From: Xylocopa sonorina
Lineage: Eukaryota; Arthropoda; Insecta; Hymenoptera; Apidae
Assembly: GCF_050948175.1 (NCBI RefSeq)
Contig: NC_135200.1
Coordinates: forward strand, 8,547,001-8,611,000
DNA length: 64,000 nt
Direction: 5' to 3'
This document shows, one piece after another, positions 49,204 to 63,100 of this stretch. The number at the start of each line of letters is the position of its first letter. Position 1 is the stretch's first letter. A program made the position numbers and the translations under genes. The notes below the pieces were generated by a model that saw only the letters and a program-made list of their open reading frames with translations, had not been told where the DNA came from and did not search any database.

Positions 49204-52200
49204 CGTAGCCAAAAAAAAAGAAACGAACGGAAACCAACAACTCACTGTGGCCTGTCGTATTTCTAACAGCCAAGTGCTTACTCGTGCATTTGGCTATAGA
49301 GTGCTCTAGAAGTCGATCATCGGTTATCGCGATCTTTAGGCTCGACGTATGATAAAAATATCTTCTGAATATTCAAAGAAGATTTACAATTCACGCTATC
49401 ATTGAATTTAAACAATAGAATATTTCAGTTCGAATGCATTGTTTGTCCTACTTGCTTGTTCTTTTGTGTTATTCCTTTCGTTCCCAATTATTCCGGATTC
49501 GCTTAAAGCTCGGCGACTACTTTTTTAGTTCAATACGTCAGAATGTCTAATATATGTCTAAATATAATAAGGAAATTATCTTTTACGTATGACAATAATC
49601 TTAAATAGAATGATTAAATGTGATGAAATGTATTTGAATAGTTTCTCAATGGCGCTAGATTGAATAGAAATATTCAAATTACATAATTCAAAAGATAACT
49701 TCTTGCACTATTTCCATAACTTGCGTCATATTTGAATTTCTCATTTGGACATTCTCAATAAATCATTTTCATTTTTAACTTACTTCAATACATTCGCAAA
49801 TTGCTAATTTTGTAATACCTTGCTTATTTACACTACTATCCAACGTTGGAAATATCGTAACTTGTAGTTAATAGAAATTTGTTTTCAATTTATCGATTAT
49901 TAGGCTAATATATAGTCTGCTTCAGAATCGTTACATTGGAAAATATTTAAAATACATGTGAATACTTTTTATGGCTACGGTAAACCATCGGTAAGATTGT
50001 TTTCGGACTGAAGAATACAAACGGCCAATTTGACCCGTGTCCTGTCGTATCGTTGAACACGCGAATTTTTTCTCGGTCGTTGACCAGACAGCACCACCGA
50101 TCTGCGAAGACAAAAGTGCTTTGCATTCTCTGGTAAACATGTTGCTTTATATTCAAACGTCGCACTCAATTTCGCGATCCATTGGGCATCGATTTTTCGT
50201 CTCAGTGCGTGGAAAACGTGTCATCTGCCACGGTCAAGTTTTCATCTTCACCATGTTCAGTACAGAACTCTCGATCATTTCTTCAGAAATATTAATCAGT
50301 TTCGAAAATGTATAGAAACCCAAGTTTTCGTACCATGATGCGATAAGATTATTATTACACTCCTTATCTGTTGTGTACAGAAAGCATTCAGTTTTTTATG
50401 TCTTTAATAATCTGATAATGATTATTGGACTGTAAATGTTTATACGCTTGCAGGAAATTTACGTACACTCAAAAGTATAGAACGTTTTAAAAATACAATA
50501 CATATATGTAGTTGTAATATGTACAGAATGAAACTTTCTATTCAGATTTCACTTCTTTAGTAATGATTATAAAATAATAAATTGGCACAGACATCCGCTG
50601 TTTAGTGACTGTAATAAACATTTAGTAGGGAAGTACTACTGTGTTAATAATACTAAGGGGACACGTACCGAGTTCTCATCCTAGGGCATTAATGGATGCT
50701 CTACAATAAACGTAGTCCAATTTTATTCGTACTTCAGCTGTAAATGCTTTCCTCTTCACGTGTAGTTATTTTAATCGATGAAACTTTACATGCAATACCA
50801 TTTGCGAGTGAAGACAACTTTCGATTTATATCTAACATATCAAATGCACAAGTATCGTTTCTTTCCTTCCGGAATACCAAGTAAGATAGGCTGGTAGTAG
50901 CGAGTGTGCATCACTTAAAATAAGATTAAGGTATTCGTGATTTCTATCAATGGTATTTTTTTTTTTTCACAGCGTGACGATCTCACTGTGTTATTCAAAA
51001 GTAGATATTCCGTTCAAATGGGAGGTATCGGCTGCATTATTTATAAACGCTATCGTCTTGTTCAAAGTCTTCTGACTTCATTCAACTTTGCAACCAGAAT
51101 ATCTTCCCTTCTTATCTCTGCAACTTAAATTTGTCTATGCCTTTGGCTACAACGTAGCTTAGTACCACTGATATAGGGAAGACTTTTAAAAATATTAAAT
51201 GCTGGAAAGACACTGCGAAAGATATTGTTAAGAGAAAAATTTTCAAGCGTTCGAAACGATTAAGTTCCTAAAAGAACATCGAATTTTAGGAATCGGAGTT
51301 ACATGGAAATGCTAATGCAATATCTTATCGAATGAATTAATAATTAACAGTAGGATTACGATACACGTAGAATGTGCTTAAATTAATATTTCATAAACAG
51401 TATTTAGTTTGCATTCGATGCAACACAATTTTTTACATGTTCTGTTCTATTGTATTTAGATTTGTGATCATCTTTCGACTGTTGTCGTACTTGTTTAAAA
51501 AAAATAGAAGAAACACACGTAACATGTATCGTAATAGTACCAAAGTTATTTCTCCGCTTGAACGAAATTTTATACAGCTCATAATCCTTTATTCCTGGAA
51601 TCTCGCACGTGGTCCCCACTCCATGTAAGAAGTTTCAGCAGGAGATTTAAATATCTTCGAAACTGTTAAACAGTGTGCAGTAGTAGGGCGTCATGGACTC
51701 GGGATAACCACGATCAGACCGTGAGAAAGTATCAGTGCTTGACGACAATCAAGAAGCTGAGCAATGCTCAGTTTGGAGCTATTCGAAAGGCTCTTGTAAC
51801 CAAACAAATTTTCTCGAATAATTCCATCAAGTCAATTCCTGCGAAAAAGAATCAAGAGATAATCAGTATAACAGTCGCAGAAACGATTTTATGATAATCA
51901 CAAGACAGATTACACAACAGCTCGATCACAATTGAAAATTAGTTTTGGTGAATGTAAAATTAGTGGATTTGCAAACAGTGAAACGGATATCCAGTGTTGC
52001 ACATTGAAAAATGATCGTATAATAAGCACAAGGCTACTTTTATCCATTTATCCTTGCAATGCAATACATCATCATATAATAAAACATCCGCTTTTCTTAA
52101 TTGCCTGTCACCACAATTATTGCTTCAATTATTGGAGTGATTGATCTGTACAAGACTTGCAAGTACTCTTTAAGGGAGACACGTCGACCTAGAATGAGAA

Positions 52201-52340
52201 TATATCGAAGAAATATTATATCGGAAAATCGTGAGACTGAAATCGGTTTCACGCATAGGCAACGTGTATCGCACGAGATAATGGAGTATTAATTGTTGGA
52301 ATAATAAAAAGGCAGTTGGCGAAATATTATTGACGGTGAT
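49204..52340. other. Intergenic region between TMEM120 and the P450
   Basis: AT-rich, with no supported gene. Open frames are short, and none shows a recognised domain. The TMEM120 5'UTR and promoter should lie in the first few hundred bases. Confidence 0.6.
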
Positions 52341-52345
52341 TTACG

Positions 52346-52582
52346 TTAATCACTCGTAATTATGTTAATCTCGGCGCCACTGGTAATCGGTTGAAAATAA
52401 GAACGCAGTGAATCAACGAAGCTAAGGAATTCTCGTGGAAGAAAGTGGAAACCTGTAGCGGAGGGGTAAACGGCTTCTAGATAACGGCATAGTAAACGGT
52501 ATTCGATCTTCTTCTTCACGTGTATATACCAGTGTTCTGCAATCGGTGCGCAACTCGAACATTTTTCGTGAATTCCAGTCAT
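52346..52582 (-). CDS. Possible 78-residue small protein, unrecognised (doubtful)
   Basis: From the ATG at 52582 the frame reads MTGIHEKCSSCAPIAEHWYI and continues with a mixed, protein-like composition (for example RYLEAVYPSATGFHFLPREF) to a stop at 52346. It contains a CSSC pair and no signal peptide or known domain. Thirty-odd bases upstream lies an 8-bp ETS-like palindrome (52616-52635), as expected of a promoter on either strand. It could equally be chance coding potential in the upstream region of the P450. Confidence 0.25.
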   Translation of the reverse strand: MTGIHEKCSSCAPIAEHWYIHVKKKIEYRLLCRYLEAVYPSATGFHFLPREFLSFVDSLRSYFQPITSGAEINIITSD

Positions 52583-52615
52583 TTTACAATCCAATACTTC
52601 CTGCTACCGTGCCTA

Positions 52616-52635
52616 CTTCCGGTTTAGACCGGAAG
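52616..52635. promoter_or_regulatory. Palindromic pair of ETS-type sites
   Basis: CTTCCGGT and ACCGGAAG form a perfect 8-bp inverted repeat around TTAG. Each arm matches the ETS core CCGGAAG found in many promoters (established knowledge). A further ACTTCCTGC lies at about 52605. The site is about 500 bp upstream of the P450 start on the plus strand and 34 bp upstream of the small frame on the minus strand. Confidence 0.4.
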
Positions 52636-53130
52636 CCACATAATTACCGAGGTATATACAAATGCTTCCAAGCATTTCTCGGAGTTTTCCGTCCGGCTAG
52701 CGTTTGAGAGAACCGCACCGATGATTGCTATGAGAAATTACGATCGGGTCTCGTTATCATGAAAAACACGTTAACTGCTATTAATACAACGATAATCGGG
52801 GGAGAATAAATTCAGCTACCACTTTGAATTGTCATCGCCGGCAGCGTAGTCGTAGAGTCGGGCACGAGTTTATCAAGCATGACACCAGAGAAATAAAACA
52901 GGATCCTCTTCTAGAACCGTCAGACGGCTTCATTTTCAATGAAGTCACGTTCGTCAATTTGAAGAGAACGATCCCGGCTGCAAAAAAAAAAATAAACGTT
53001 TCGAATTGGACACCCGCTCTGTGACGTGTATTCGATGTAAAATAACACCGAATCGTGTCACGGGGTGCTCACGTTAGTACTCACGTAGAACTCCGCAGAT
53101 AAGTCGAAAACCGAACTAGTCTGCCAAACG

Positions 53131-55211
53131 ATGAAGCTGAACGTCGCGCGTAATACGCTGAGAGGCGGCAAATCGTTAAGCGTTTGCAACGGTGTCATCG
53201 TGTTACAGTACCATGTACCCGGTTGCAATTACGCAGGCGCGTCACGAGCCTCGAGAATCGATGATCCGACCGATATCTCGAAACCGGCGGACGGTGCGTG
53301 TCGTTCGAAGATAGAGATCGCGGAGAAATCGCGCGACAGAAATTACGGGACCGCTGCGGCGACAGTCGCGGCTGAAGCTATTTCGCAGGAAGCGCCAGAA
53401 CCGCGTGGTCTTCCTATATTCGGGACGCTCTTCTCGTTCATTCTCGCGGGAGGGCCGAAAAGGCAGCACGAGTACGTCGACAGGAGGCACAAGGAGCTGG
53501 GCCCCGTTTACAGGGAACGTTTGGGCCCGGTCACCGCCGTTTTTGTAAACTCACCGCACGAATTCCGCAGAATCTTCCGGCTAGAAGGATCGGCGCCTAA
53601 ACACTTCCTACCGGAAGCTTGGACGCTTTACAACGAGATACGGAAATGCCGTCGTGGTCTGCTGTTCATGTACAGTAGCTTTAAGCTCTTGCTTTCATTC
53701 ACATTGTTAAACGAAGGAATCTCGCGTTTTCCGACATTTCAATTTCTGTACATGTCCCTTTATGTTCTGGTAGGAATGGAGAGGAATGGATACATTTCCG
53801 TAAGATTTTGAACAAAGTGATGTTAATACCGGATCCGACGAGCTTAATGGCCGGTCCGTGTCAGGAGGTGGCCGAGGGACTTAGTGCGAAATGGAGGGAG
53901 CAAATAAAGAACAACGCTGTCATAGAGAACTTGCAGATTCAACTGTATCAATGGTCTATCGAGGGTAAAGAGTAGTTATTTCGTTTTTTCCAGAACAGGA
54001 GGATAGTAAATGTGCATAAATGTTCGCTTTTGATATTGTAGCGATGGTGGCTACGTTAATGGGATCTTGGCATTTTTGTAACGGACAGCTGACCCGAGAT
54101 TTCGAAATATTGGCAAAAATGTTGCACAAAATATTCGAGCACTCAGCTACGTTGTCCATAATACCAGCTAAATTGGCGATGAATTTACGCTTACCCGTGT
54201 GGAGGAAATTTGTTACGTCTGTTGACACAGCGTTCGAAATTGTCCGAGTTTTGGTACCGGAAATGATTAAATTGGGCGGAGACGGTTTATTGAAAAGAAT
54301 GAAACAGGAAGGGATTCGGGACGAAGATGTTATCTGCATTGTTACCGATTTTATTTTAGCAGCTGGCGACACGGTGCGATTTAAAATTAAACAATTTAGA
54401 TGAAAGCTCACATTCAGAATAAAGTTTGGAAAATTAGATTGTACAGTTGTTTATGTTCTATATCTGTTAATACTTAGAAAGTAACTCTATACTTTATGCT
54501 CAGACAGCGACCACCTTGCAATGGATATTGTTACTCTTGTGTAATCATCCTGAAAGGCAACAGGAATTGTTCGAACACGTAAAAGTTCTTAGTCAAAAAG
54601 AATTGCTACGTTCGTCATTATTAAGGGGCATAATTAAAGAATCGCTTCGATTGTATCCTATAGCTCCGTTTATATCTCGTTATTTACCAGAAGACAGCGT
54701 AATTGGTAATTACTTTGTGCCAAAAGGGGTAAATTAATTTACTATTATGTCATTTGAAAGAAAATGCATTGGTGAATGATAAAAAATATATTTAAAAACC
54801 ATGTGATACTTGTTACAGGAATTGCTTGTGTTGTCACTTTATTCAAGCGGTCGCAACACGGCAAACTTTTCGCAGCCAAATGAATTCCTTCCGGAAAGAT
54901 GGATTAGGACGGAAAAGGGCACTTATCAAGGTGTGGTGCACCCACACGCTAGTTTACCATTCGCTTTAGGCGCGAGAAGCTGCATTGGTCGAAAACTTGC
55001 TGAAATCCAAGTATCGCTTGCGTTAGCAGAAGTACGTAAGCAATTAAATTAACGATAATAATCCAGCAATTAATTTATCTTGTGTTGAAAATTGCAGCTC
55101 GTTAAGTCATTCAAAATAGAATGTATAAATAAGGATCAGGTGAAATTAATATTGCACCTGATTTCTGTTCCATCGGATTCGATGAAGTTAAAGTTGACAA
55201 GAAGAAACTAG
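53131..55211 (+). CDS. sad: Mitochondrial cytochrome P450, probably CYP315A1 (shadow, ecdysteroid 2-hydroxylase)
   Basis: The likely role is the mitochondrial 2-hydroxylation of 2-deoxyecdysone to ecdysone. Exons: 53131-53669, 53774-53964, 54042-54373, 54504-54728, 54819-55031 and 55098-55211. They total 1614 nt, or 537 residues plus stop. A long Arg/Ser-rich N-terminus without a membrane anchor fits a mitochondrial presequence. PEPRGLPIFGTL (about 89-100) opens the P450 fold. LPEAWTLYN with CRRGLLFMNGEEW is the feature that suggests the CYP315 clade. Also present are the I-helix AAGDT (350-354), ExxR ESLR (400-403) and the heme loop FALGARSCIG with Cys484. All junctions are GT-AG and in phase. 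Subfamily assignment is from memory of the family pattern. Other mitochondrial clades (CYP302, CYP314, CYP301) are less likely. Confidence 0.85.
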
Positions 55212-55361
55212 TAATTAATGTGTAATCCTGCCTTCCCCCTTCAATTTTGCTCGCAAGAAAACGGATTCTTACCCAGGAACAAGAAAATACATTTTTTATT
55301 GTTCGCGTTTTCTATTTGTCTCTTCGAAGCAATAATACTTTATCCGTATACATTTATATCG

Positions 55362-55367
55362 AATAAA
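55362..55367 (+). terminator. Polyadenylation signal of the P450
   Basis: AATAAA lies about 150 bp after the P450 stop. The remaining gap to the ARMC5 stop at 55681 holds only 3'UTR-like AT-rich sequence. A minus-strand AATAAA at 55295-55300 could serve ARMC5, which would make the two transcripts overlap. Confidence 0.45.
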
Positions 55368-55680
55368 CTAAATCCAAATACTATCGGCGTTATACATATA
55401 TATACATTTATATATACATACACAATTATTAGCACTTAAATGTATATCGTTAATCAAGTGACACTTACAGATTATATAATTATTAATATACATCAATTCC
55501 ATGTCTTAAGCTATATTCACAACAAACATGACCGGGATACGCAATGAATAAAATATTTTATCATATAAAAGATTCATTAAGTGCTGCCTTCTTAGGAGCT
55601 GCCTCTTAAACGATCGAATGGTCGTTATTACTTTGAGCTGTTCCTATTAGATACCATGTTCATATAAAATTGTTTAATTG

Positions 55681-58600
55681 TTAACGTTGGCACAAAACAT
55701 TGTTTATGATTTCCCTCACTTCATCCAAAAATTGGTGAAGATATCCGCTGATACAAAAATCTCGAAACGCTTGCATTCTTTCGGACTTGGTCATCGAGGT
55801 TGTAAGGAAAGTCTTCACACAATAGGATTTCAATTCGTGGCACGAATTTACTCTCGCCCAATTCCAAGCTTTACCGAAATTTTTATAATTCAACTTGGAA
55901 ATAAAACTCTCCGTCAGGGTATCCGAAATATCAGCCATAAGAAATTTGTCAGCTAACAGGACAGCATCCAACAAAGATTCGATTGTTCCATTCTTTAAAG
56001 TTGCTCCATTTGCAGCCAGTAATAACGTAATGAGACCTTCTTTTGACGTATTTCGTAATTTTACCAATTTCTTTCCCGATTCAGAAAAATTTCCTTCAAG
56101 CATCGCGGAGAAGGCATCCGATTTTTGACATAACGTTTGCCTGCAGGCATCGACAGTCGTACCATCATCCAATTCGAACGTAACTGTCGCAGGTTTCGGA
56201 TGATTGTCGTATACTCTTGGAAAATCAGTTGCAGCGACGTCTGCAACTTGACATTTTTCCATTACCTCGGGCTGAATTTCCAACGTATTTGCTAGTTGGC
56301 AAATAGCCCAAATGGCGTTTTCGTGAAGACTATGTTGTTGATCAGACAAGACATCAAATATTAATCGAAGACCACCGTAATTGTTTAGCAGCAATTTCAG
56401 AGTATCTCGAGACTTGATTAAGAATGGTATTGAGACTGCAGTAATTGACTTATCAGCTTCCTCGCCACGAACCAGTATAGATGTAAGTTCGCCTATTGTT
56501 GCGCCGATTTCTGCTAAGGCGCACAATTGTCTCGTATATTGTTCGGAACCATACAATGTTTGGGCTTCAAAAACAAAGCCTTGTTTTAGCAATGGTATCA
56601 AATACGCTCTGTTTCTGTGTATGTACAGAAAATATTTCTGTTCAATATTATAAGTTTTTGCTACAAGTAACATTTTTACATAATAAAGTAGTTGATTTAC
56701 CTTGTGATTCTAATTAAAATTCTAGACGCCCTTGGACTCCTACTTTCTCTAATGTAGGCTGATAAAGCTTTAATAGTCGCGGGGTCGGCCAATCGATCAA
56801 TCGGATCATCTGAACAACTTAATCGGCTTAAAAATATGAAAGTCCATATATCTGCAACTTCCCAGGAGAAGACTTGGTACTCTTTTACGTCTATAGATAC
56901 CGATTTGCAGCTTTTCAATGATTCTACTTCTGCTTGAGGCTCTAAGATAGTACAAGTAAAGCATTCATTAATCTCTAAAAGTTTTCTTCGCTACATAATA
57001 TTTTTTATAAAATATGTAAAAATTAATGTACCATCCTCAATGTCCATCATTTCTGTATCACTACAAACTGGACTGTAATTATCCTCGGTATTTTCGTCGC
57101 ATTCAACAGGATCATAGAAAGGTAATGGTGGTGTACTAGGAGGTGAAGAGGAAACGCTAGCCGCACTGCCCGGGCTCCAATCGTCTCGATAATAATCTGA
57201 ACTAAATCTATAAATGAAAGATTCATGAATTTGGATTTCTCGCAACAATGAATAGAAAATGAAATTACAAACATACCGTCCTAAGTTCATTCGATTGTAC
57301 TTTAACCCTGTTTGTTTATTAGGAGGAGAATCATTTCCTCTTTTTTTTGAAACTTTAGTCTCTTCATGAAATATCATTTCTGTCACTATTTTCTGTAACC
57401 TTGTAATTATCAAATCTAGCAATCCATTTTTTACCATTACCATAATGCTTGGATCATCATAAATGAATTGTGCTAGAGCATCCCATAACATCGGATGATA
57501 TTTTTCATTCTCTAGATCTTTTAATAAGGATAACATTAATTCTAAACCAGATCCCATTCTAACTCTTGCACGATTTACAGCTTCTCTACAAAATAGAGAT
57601 AAACAGACTAATGTCTCCTTGGACAATTCCAAACGGTCCTTGATTAAAGCAATAAGAGTTTCAACAGCACCAGCATTGCCCAATATAGGGCGATGTTCAG
57701 CAATATAGCAAAGATTATATAAACATTTAATCGCCATTTTATTATTCATATCACAGCATTGCACAATACACTTATAGCCTTGTATGTCCTTTTCTCCTTG
57801 CATTTGCTCACCTACATTGGGATCTAGTGCAGCTGAAAATGCACACATGGCTTTTAAACAGGTTTCTACTAGTTCTAAATATTTTGTGTTCGTCTCTGAT
57901 TGTTTTTTTGCTGTCACTAATAAACCTGTAATTCTAATTATTATTTTAGTTCCTAAGATTTCTTCTCTGTTACCTTCCTGCATACTCCAAATATTTCTAT
58001 GGCAAAGGAATATGTAAATTAATAAGCAATACTTATTAATACAAGGATGTTAATTATCTTTTTAAATACCTTATAGCTCTGATACCCATTAAATAAGTTT
58101 GTATATTCGTTTCTAATTGTAAAAGATCAACTAGAGCTTGAATTGCTCCAGCTTCACATAATGATTTTGCATGCCATTCACACTCGGACAGATTTCCAAT
58201 CAATCTGCAAGCACGGCAGTGTATAGTATTTCCTAAATTGATATGCTTTATTATAGAAACTACTCGACTCGCTATTTTGGATCCTTTAACCTGCAATATA
58301 ACATATTTGATACAACTGTCATCGCATTATTATGAACAAACAGACTATACAGAAAGTGTATCCTGTTTGACAGATGACATCTACATTGATGGATCTTGCA
58401 AAAATGTACAAAAATTAATATACTTGTACCTTTTCCCTTGCATCGGAACTTATGCAAGCATTCGCTAAAATACTCAAAGTTATGTTTAATATTTTCGCAT
58501 TATCATAACGAAGTAAATTTACTAAAATGCTTAATCCTCCATCTTTGGTGAATTGCTTATAGCATTTCGTATCGTTTTTAAGTCGTATTAAACACGACAA

Positions 58601-58684
58601 AATTCCATTTTTTGATTCCGATTTTATATATGTTAATAAGTCTCGAAGTACTGGGCCTTCTTGTTTTTCGTCCACGGCCGACAT
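55681..58684 (-). CDS. Armc5: ARMC5 (armadillo-repeat and BTB protein)
   Basis: In vertebrates ARMC5 is a CUL3 ubiquitin-ligase adaptor that targets RNA polymerase II subunits and acts as an adrenal tumour suppressor (family knowledge). Exons: 58430-58684, 58070-58290, 57277-57996, 57032-57207, 56701-56941 and 55681-56614. They total 2547 nt, or 848 residues plus stop. Residues 1-400 are armadillo-type helical repeats (GGLSILVNLLRYDNAKIL, CRACRLIGNLSECEWHA, GAVETLIALI). A Ser/Pro-rich acidic linker (SPGSAASVSSSPPSTPPLPF) follows, then a second helical repeat block. The C-terminal BTB/POZ domain (about 680-780) contains FELDDGTTVDACRQTLCQKS. Intron 3 is 69 nt, in frame and without stops. Splicing is preferred because the neighbouring introns are spliced and both sites fit consensus. 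It is divergent from the BCR-type gene. Confidence 0.9.
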
Positions 58685-60154
58685 TCTTTCCGAGAAACGG
58701 TCAAATTAACGATAATTCGTTAATTTTGTTAAAGAAACATAACCTCTAAATTATGCTGCCAACCATGAACATAGGAATATCGGGTACGGAGCATAAACCT
58801 TTACCATGGACGAGGGGATGAGTCAATTTCCGCGGAGCGGGGAGTACAGTCACGTGGTATTTTGATGCCCCATTGATGGTTGGTTCCAGCATAAATATGC
58901 GATATTTCAAAGTGCGAAAAAAGAAAGGTGTTTTATTAACAAGTCAACATACTGAAATGCTGATACTATTATGCAAATGCGTAATATCGACACGTCAGAT
59001 TTAAATGGTTCTAATTTTTTAACCAATTGTACAACTATCAGTATCCATCGCATAAAAAAGGTTAGAATGTGCTATCAAAAATTTTCATAACAAAAATTGT
59101 TACGTTAATCTTACCATCTCTGTCAGGTATACGTACATTTATGTTCAGCTTTAAATAAAATCAACTCATTAAAGCGTCAACTCATTAAAGTATCGTGCTA
59201 GTGACACGAGACGCCAGCATTTCCGTTTACGAGTGTAGCGACAGATTACTATGAACTTGTTACCGACGAGTTCACGAGACTGTAACAGCACGTCGCCGAC
59301 ACCATGCTACCTCCGTGTTGTTCGAGATCTCACTTTCAAATCAGTCTGCACTTTGCATTTTCTAATACGATCGTATAAAAAAATGTAACTACTTCTATAC
59401 ATTATAAACATCTCAATCTATTTTACTAACAATTATTTTCAACTGAATTGCAATTTAATTCATTATGTACGCATTATTTTTCAGCAGTATTATTTCTGTA
59501 GAGGCCTTATAGAATAGAATCATCGTGACAACAGCTCTAAACAATTGTGGTAAACTTTCATCGTATTCTTCTGAAAAATGTGTTTCATATTAAAATTTAC
59601 GATCGTCTAATGCTCGAACCGGACACAACTTCTATATATAACTTCTACTTCCCCAGGGTTAAACAAAAACGCTGTATTTTAGCCGCGTTTCGTAAGAAAC
59701 ACGAATTTCTATTTTGCGTAAGCGCACCGTGAAAAGTATCATCGTCCGTGACGCGCACCTGCTGGGTGTAGGGGCAGTGTCCGCGAATCGAGTATAGCGC
59801 GAGGCGTCAAAATACTAGGAGTGGGCATGGGGATCGGATCGTGAGCTACGCAGGAGATGTCGACAAGATGACAGCGCCTGTATGACGCTCAGTTTTCTCG
59901 ATTCTTGGATAGAGGCTTGAACGTGCATCCAAGAAGTGGAATCGTTCTCGCGCACGAAACAAACGACTTATGCCTCGTTACGGTTACACGTCCGTCTTAG
60001 TGGATTCTCTGCCTCGAAACGAGATTATAATCAGGCGAATTCGGGTGAGAGCAGCGACTGCCGCGCCCGTGCAATGTACACAGCGGCCTGAATCCTGCAC
60101 GAGACCGTCGTCGTCCCCGAGGAGTCTTCTCTTTAAACAGCCTGGAGTGAAGTG
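58685..60154. other. Bidirectional promoter region of ARMC5 and the BCR-type gene
   Basis: A 1.47-kb gap separates the two opposite start codons. The half next to 60155 is GC-richer (59750-60150) and probably holds the BCR-type promoter and 5'UTR. The half next to 58684 is AT-richer. I found no further gene. Confidence 0.55.
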
Positions 60155-63100
60155 ATGAGCGTTTTCGGGGATTTCCAGCGTGTCTGGGTACAAAGATTCC
60201 CGGACAGCGCCTTGCCGGCGGCCTGGGAAGAGGACGTCAGGGCCAACCTAGTCAAGCATAAACAGAAGGTGAGAGCCCAATCAGAAATCGTATTCTTATC
60301 TTCTAATTACCATGACAAAGGATGTGTTTTGACGAAGCTCCCGAGGATTCGCGTGAATTTCATCTTTTTCTCATCCAGATTTAAATTCTGATATAACATC
60401 GCACGTGGTTTTCTGTGGTTTTTCCGGTCCTTTTATAATTAAGTAATATTTTACACAACAAGAAAAAAGAGAGGGAATTTTCACTTTGCAAATGGTAGTA
60501 TTTTATTTATAATCGTAGAGGCGGACCTGTATTATTTTTAATAGCAATGGCAATAAGGTGATCAAGGGAAGTTGTTATATAATTTATAATATTTTTATCA
60601 GAAAGATTTTCATTTTCTAATAGCTAATTATGTCATTATCAGTTTATTTGAAATGTTTCATTTTGCTGAGGCATTGAGAACTATTCTATGAGTCATCATA
60701 TTAATTCTTTACTTAGCCAGAAAATTGACTCAAGTTATACTTGCTTAATGATTATAATTTTTATACAGTTTATATTATTTTATGCTATTTATGCTGTTGT
60801 ATTATTTTGATACTAAATTGTTCTAATTTCACAAAAAATGTCAAGAATTATTTGATATCCATACATTTTATACTTGCAAAGGAAATTAAGTCACCAAATA
60901 TGTTTAGCTAACTCTGCTTTAGTAAGAGTATCAGTTCATATTACTAAACTTCCTCGTTTGGTCTACTGACACTGAATCATCTTGCTTATCTAAGTTTTGT
61001 TATCATTATGCTCTAAAAAGATGTATTTATATTATTTATTAATACAGCCTGTACAAGAAATAATAAATAAATTATTTTTATAGGTAACTGCTTTGAAGGA
61101 AGAACTTGAAAAAGAAGAATTTTATGTGGAATATTTAGAAAGACTATTGGCTGATGTTGAGCGCCATAAGCAACTGGCTAATAGTAGCACTGCTACTACT
61201 CCTGAGAAACAACAGGCAACTGAATCTCAAAATCAACACATCTGTCAAGCGGCAGAGAATAATTTATCAGATTCTACAAGCTCGACTCGTGTTCAACGCG
61301 TGGAATCATCAGCTCCACCTCTTCCCGCAAGAGAAGACATAAGTAAATTTCAGGACAAATGTGTTTCCGAATTGAGTTCTACATTAAGTACAAGTAAAAG
61401 ACCCAAAAGTGAAATACCGAAAAGTCCTGATAAAGTGCCTGAACTTAGAAGAAACAGTGACCCAGATGTGCCAAGTAATTATGTCACTGTGATCGAAGTG
61501 ACTGGAAGCTCAAAGAAAGACAAAAATGAAGAATCTCTTAAAGAGGAAGATGAGAAAGGTGTTTCACTTGTTTTACATTTTCCTTTTTGTAATTATATTC
61601 GTTTATTTAGTTTATTTATACTTGGGAAATAGATTTGGAAAATGCAGTTAATGAAGATGGAGAGGATGGCGATGCAGAGGTATCCGAGGAAGAGCCTTAC
61701 TATGATTCTGTAGCATTAGATCAAACAGGAGAATATGTATATATCGATGCTCGTGTTGCACCTGTGGGAAACAATAATGGAAGTAGAGCCCCACCAAGAA
61801 GACCACCTTCCTTACCAGACTCACCAGGAAATCAAAGCAACTATGTCAATATTGATTACTTTATACAGTAAGTAGTTATATCCTCCCTAGTTTAACTGTT
61901 TTAATGACTACCTTTACAGATTTGGGAAACATGACATTAGTTTGTAATGAGAACAAGTATTGAATTTTTTCATTTTTTATAAACATTTCTAGACACAGGG
62001 CAGCAATGGATAGCGAAGATGAAGAAGGTGCAAGTCCCGCACCACCCATTTTATTACGTGCCCTTAGTACTGACAATGAAACTGGTAGTAGTGACGCGGA
62101 GCCTTTAAGTCTAAGCGAGGGTAGCTTAGAATCACCGACGCCAACAACGCCTCGTCGACAAGATAAAAGTAAAGATCGCGAAGATGACAGGACGTGTATA
62201 ATGAAATGTATCGTAAACTCGGTAGTAGAGAGTGAAACTACTTATGTCGAGTGTCTAAATGTAATGCTACAAGTACGTAATTTATCTAGTAGTTTACATA
62301 ACACATATCAATTTTATTATTGTCGCTAACAATGTATGTTTTTAGTATATGAAAGCTATTAGGGCTACACTGACAACATCTCAGCCTGTTATCTCGGAAG
62401 ATGAATTTGGCACGATGTTTTATAAGATTCCCGAATTACACGCACTGCATCAAACATTCTTGGACGGTCTTAGAAATAAACTAGAGAAATGGGATAGCAA
62501 AACTACTATAGGCGAACAATTTAAAGTAAGAATTAAATGAGTAGCTTTATAGAATAAATTCAAATGTCGTTAATAGTGATTAGAATGTAATATTTATTTA
62601 TCCTATTGTTTTATTAATATTCTATCGTGATACATGAATATTAAGGTAATGGCCAGCAATATAGGATTATATGGAGCTTTTTTACATAATTATGCTCGTG
62701 CTACTGATACCGTGCGAAGGTGTTCTGCGCATTCTACTCAATTTGGCGAAATCACAAGGGATATAAGACTCAGAGGATTCCCGAAAGGACCAGGTCTATC
62801 TCTTGAAGATCTTTTGCATAAGCCAGTAGCTCGAGTACAAAAGAATGCCCTCGTATTGCACGTAAGTATCACATCGTTCGTGTGTGCATTGTGTTAAACC
62901 AACTGCATATAGATACAGAAATATATCGTTGATAAAGCGTTTATTGGCTAGGTTAATCAAATTGTGTGGAAATATACTTCGTACATTTTATCTTATCGCG
63001 ATTCACATTTGATAATTTTACTTCAATTGATTGTAGGATCTCCTTAAGCACACACCAATGAATCATGCAGATCATACGCCACTTTCAGAAGCTCTTGCTA

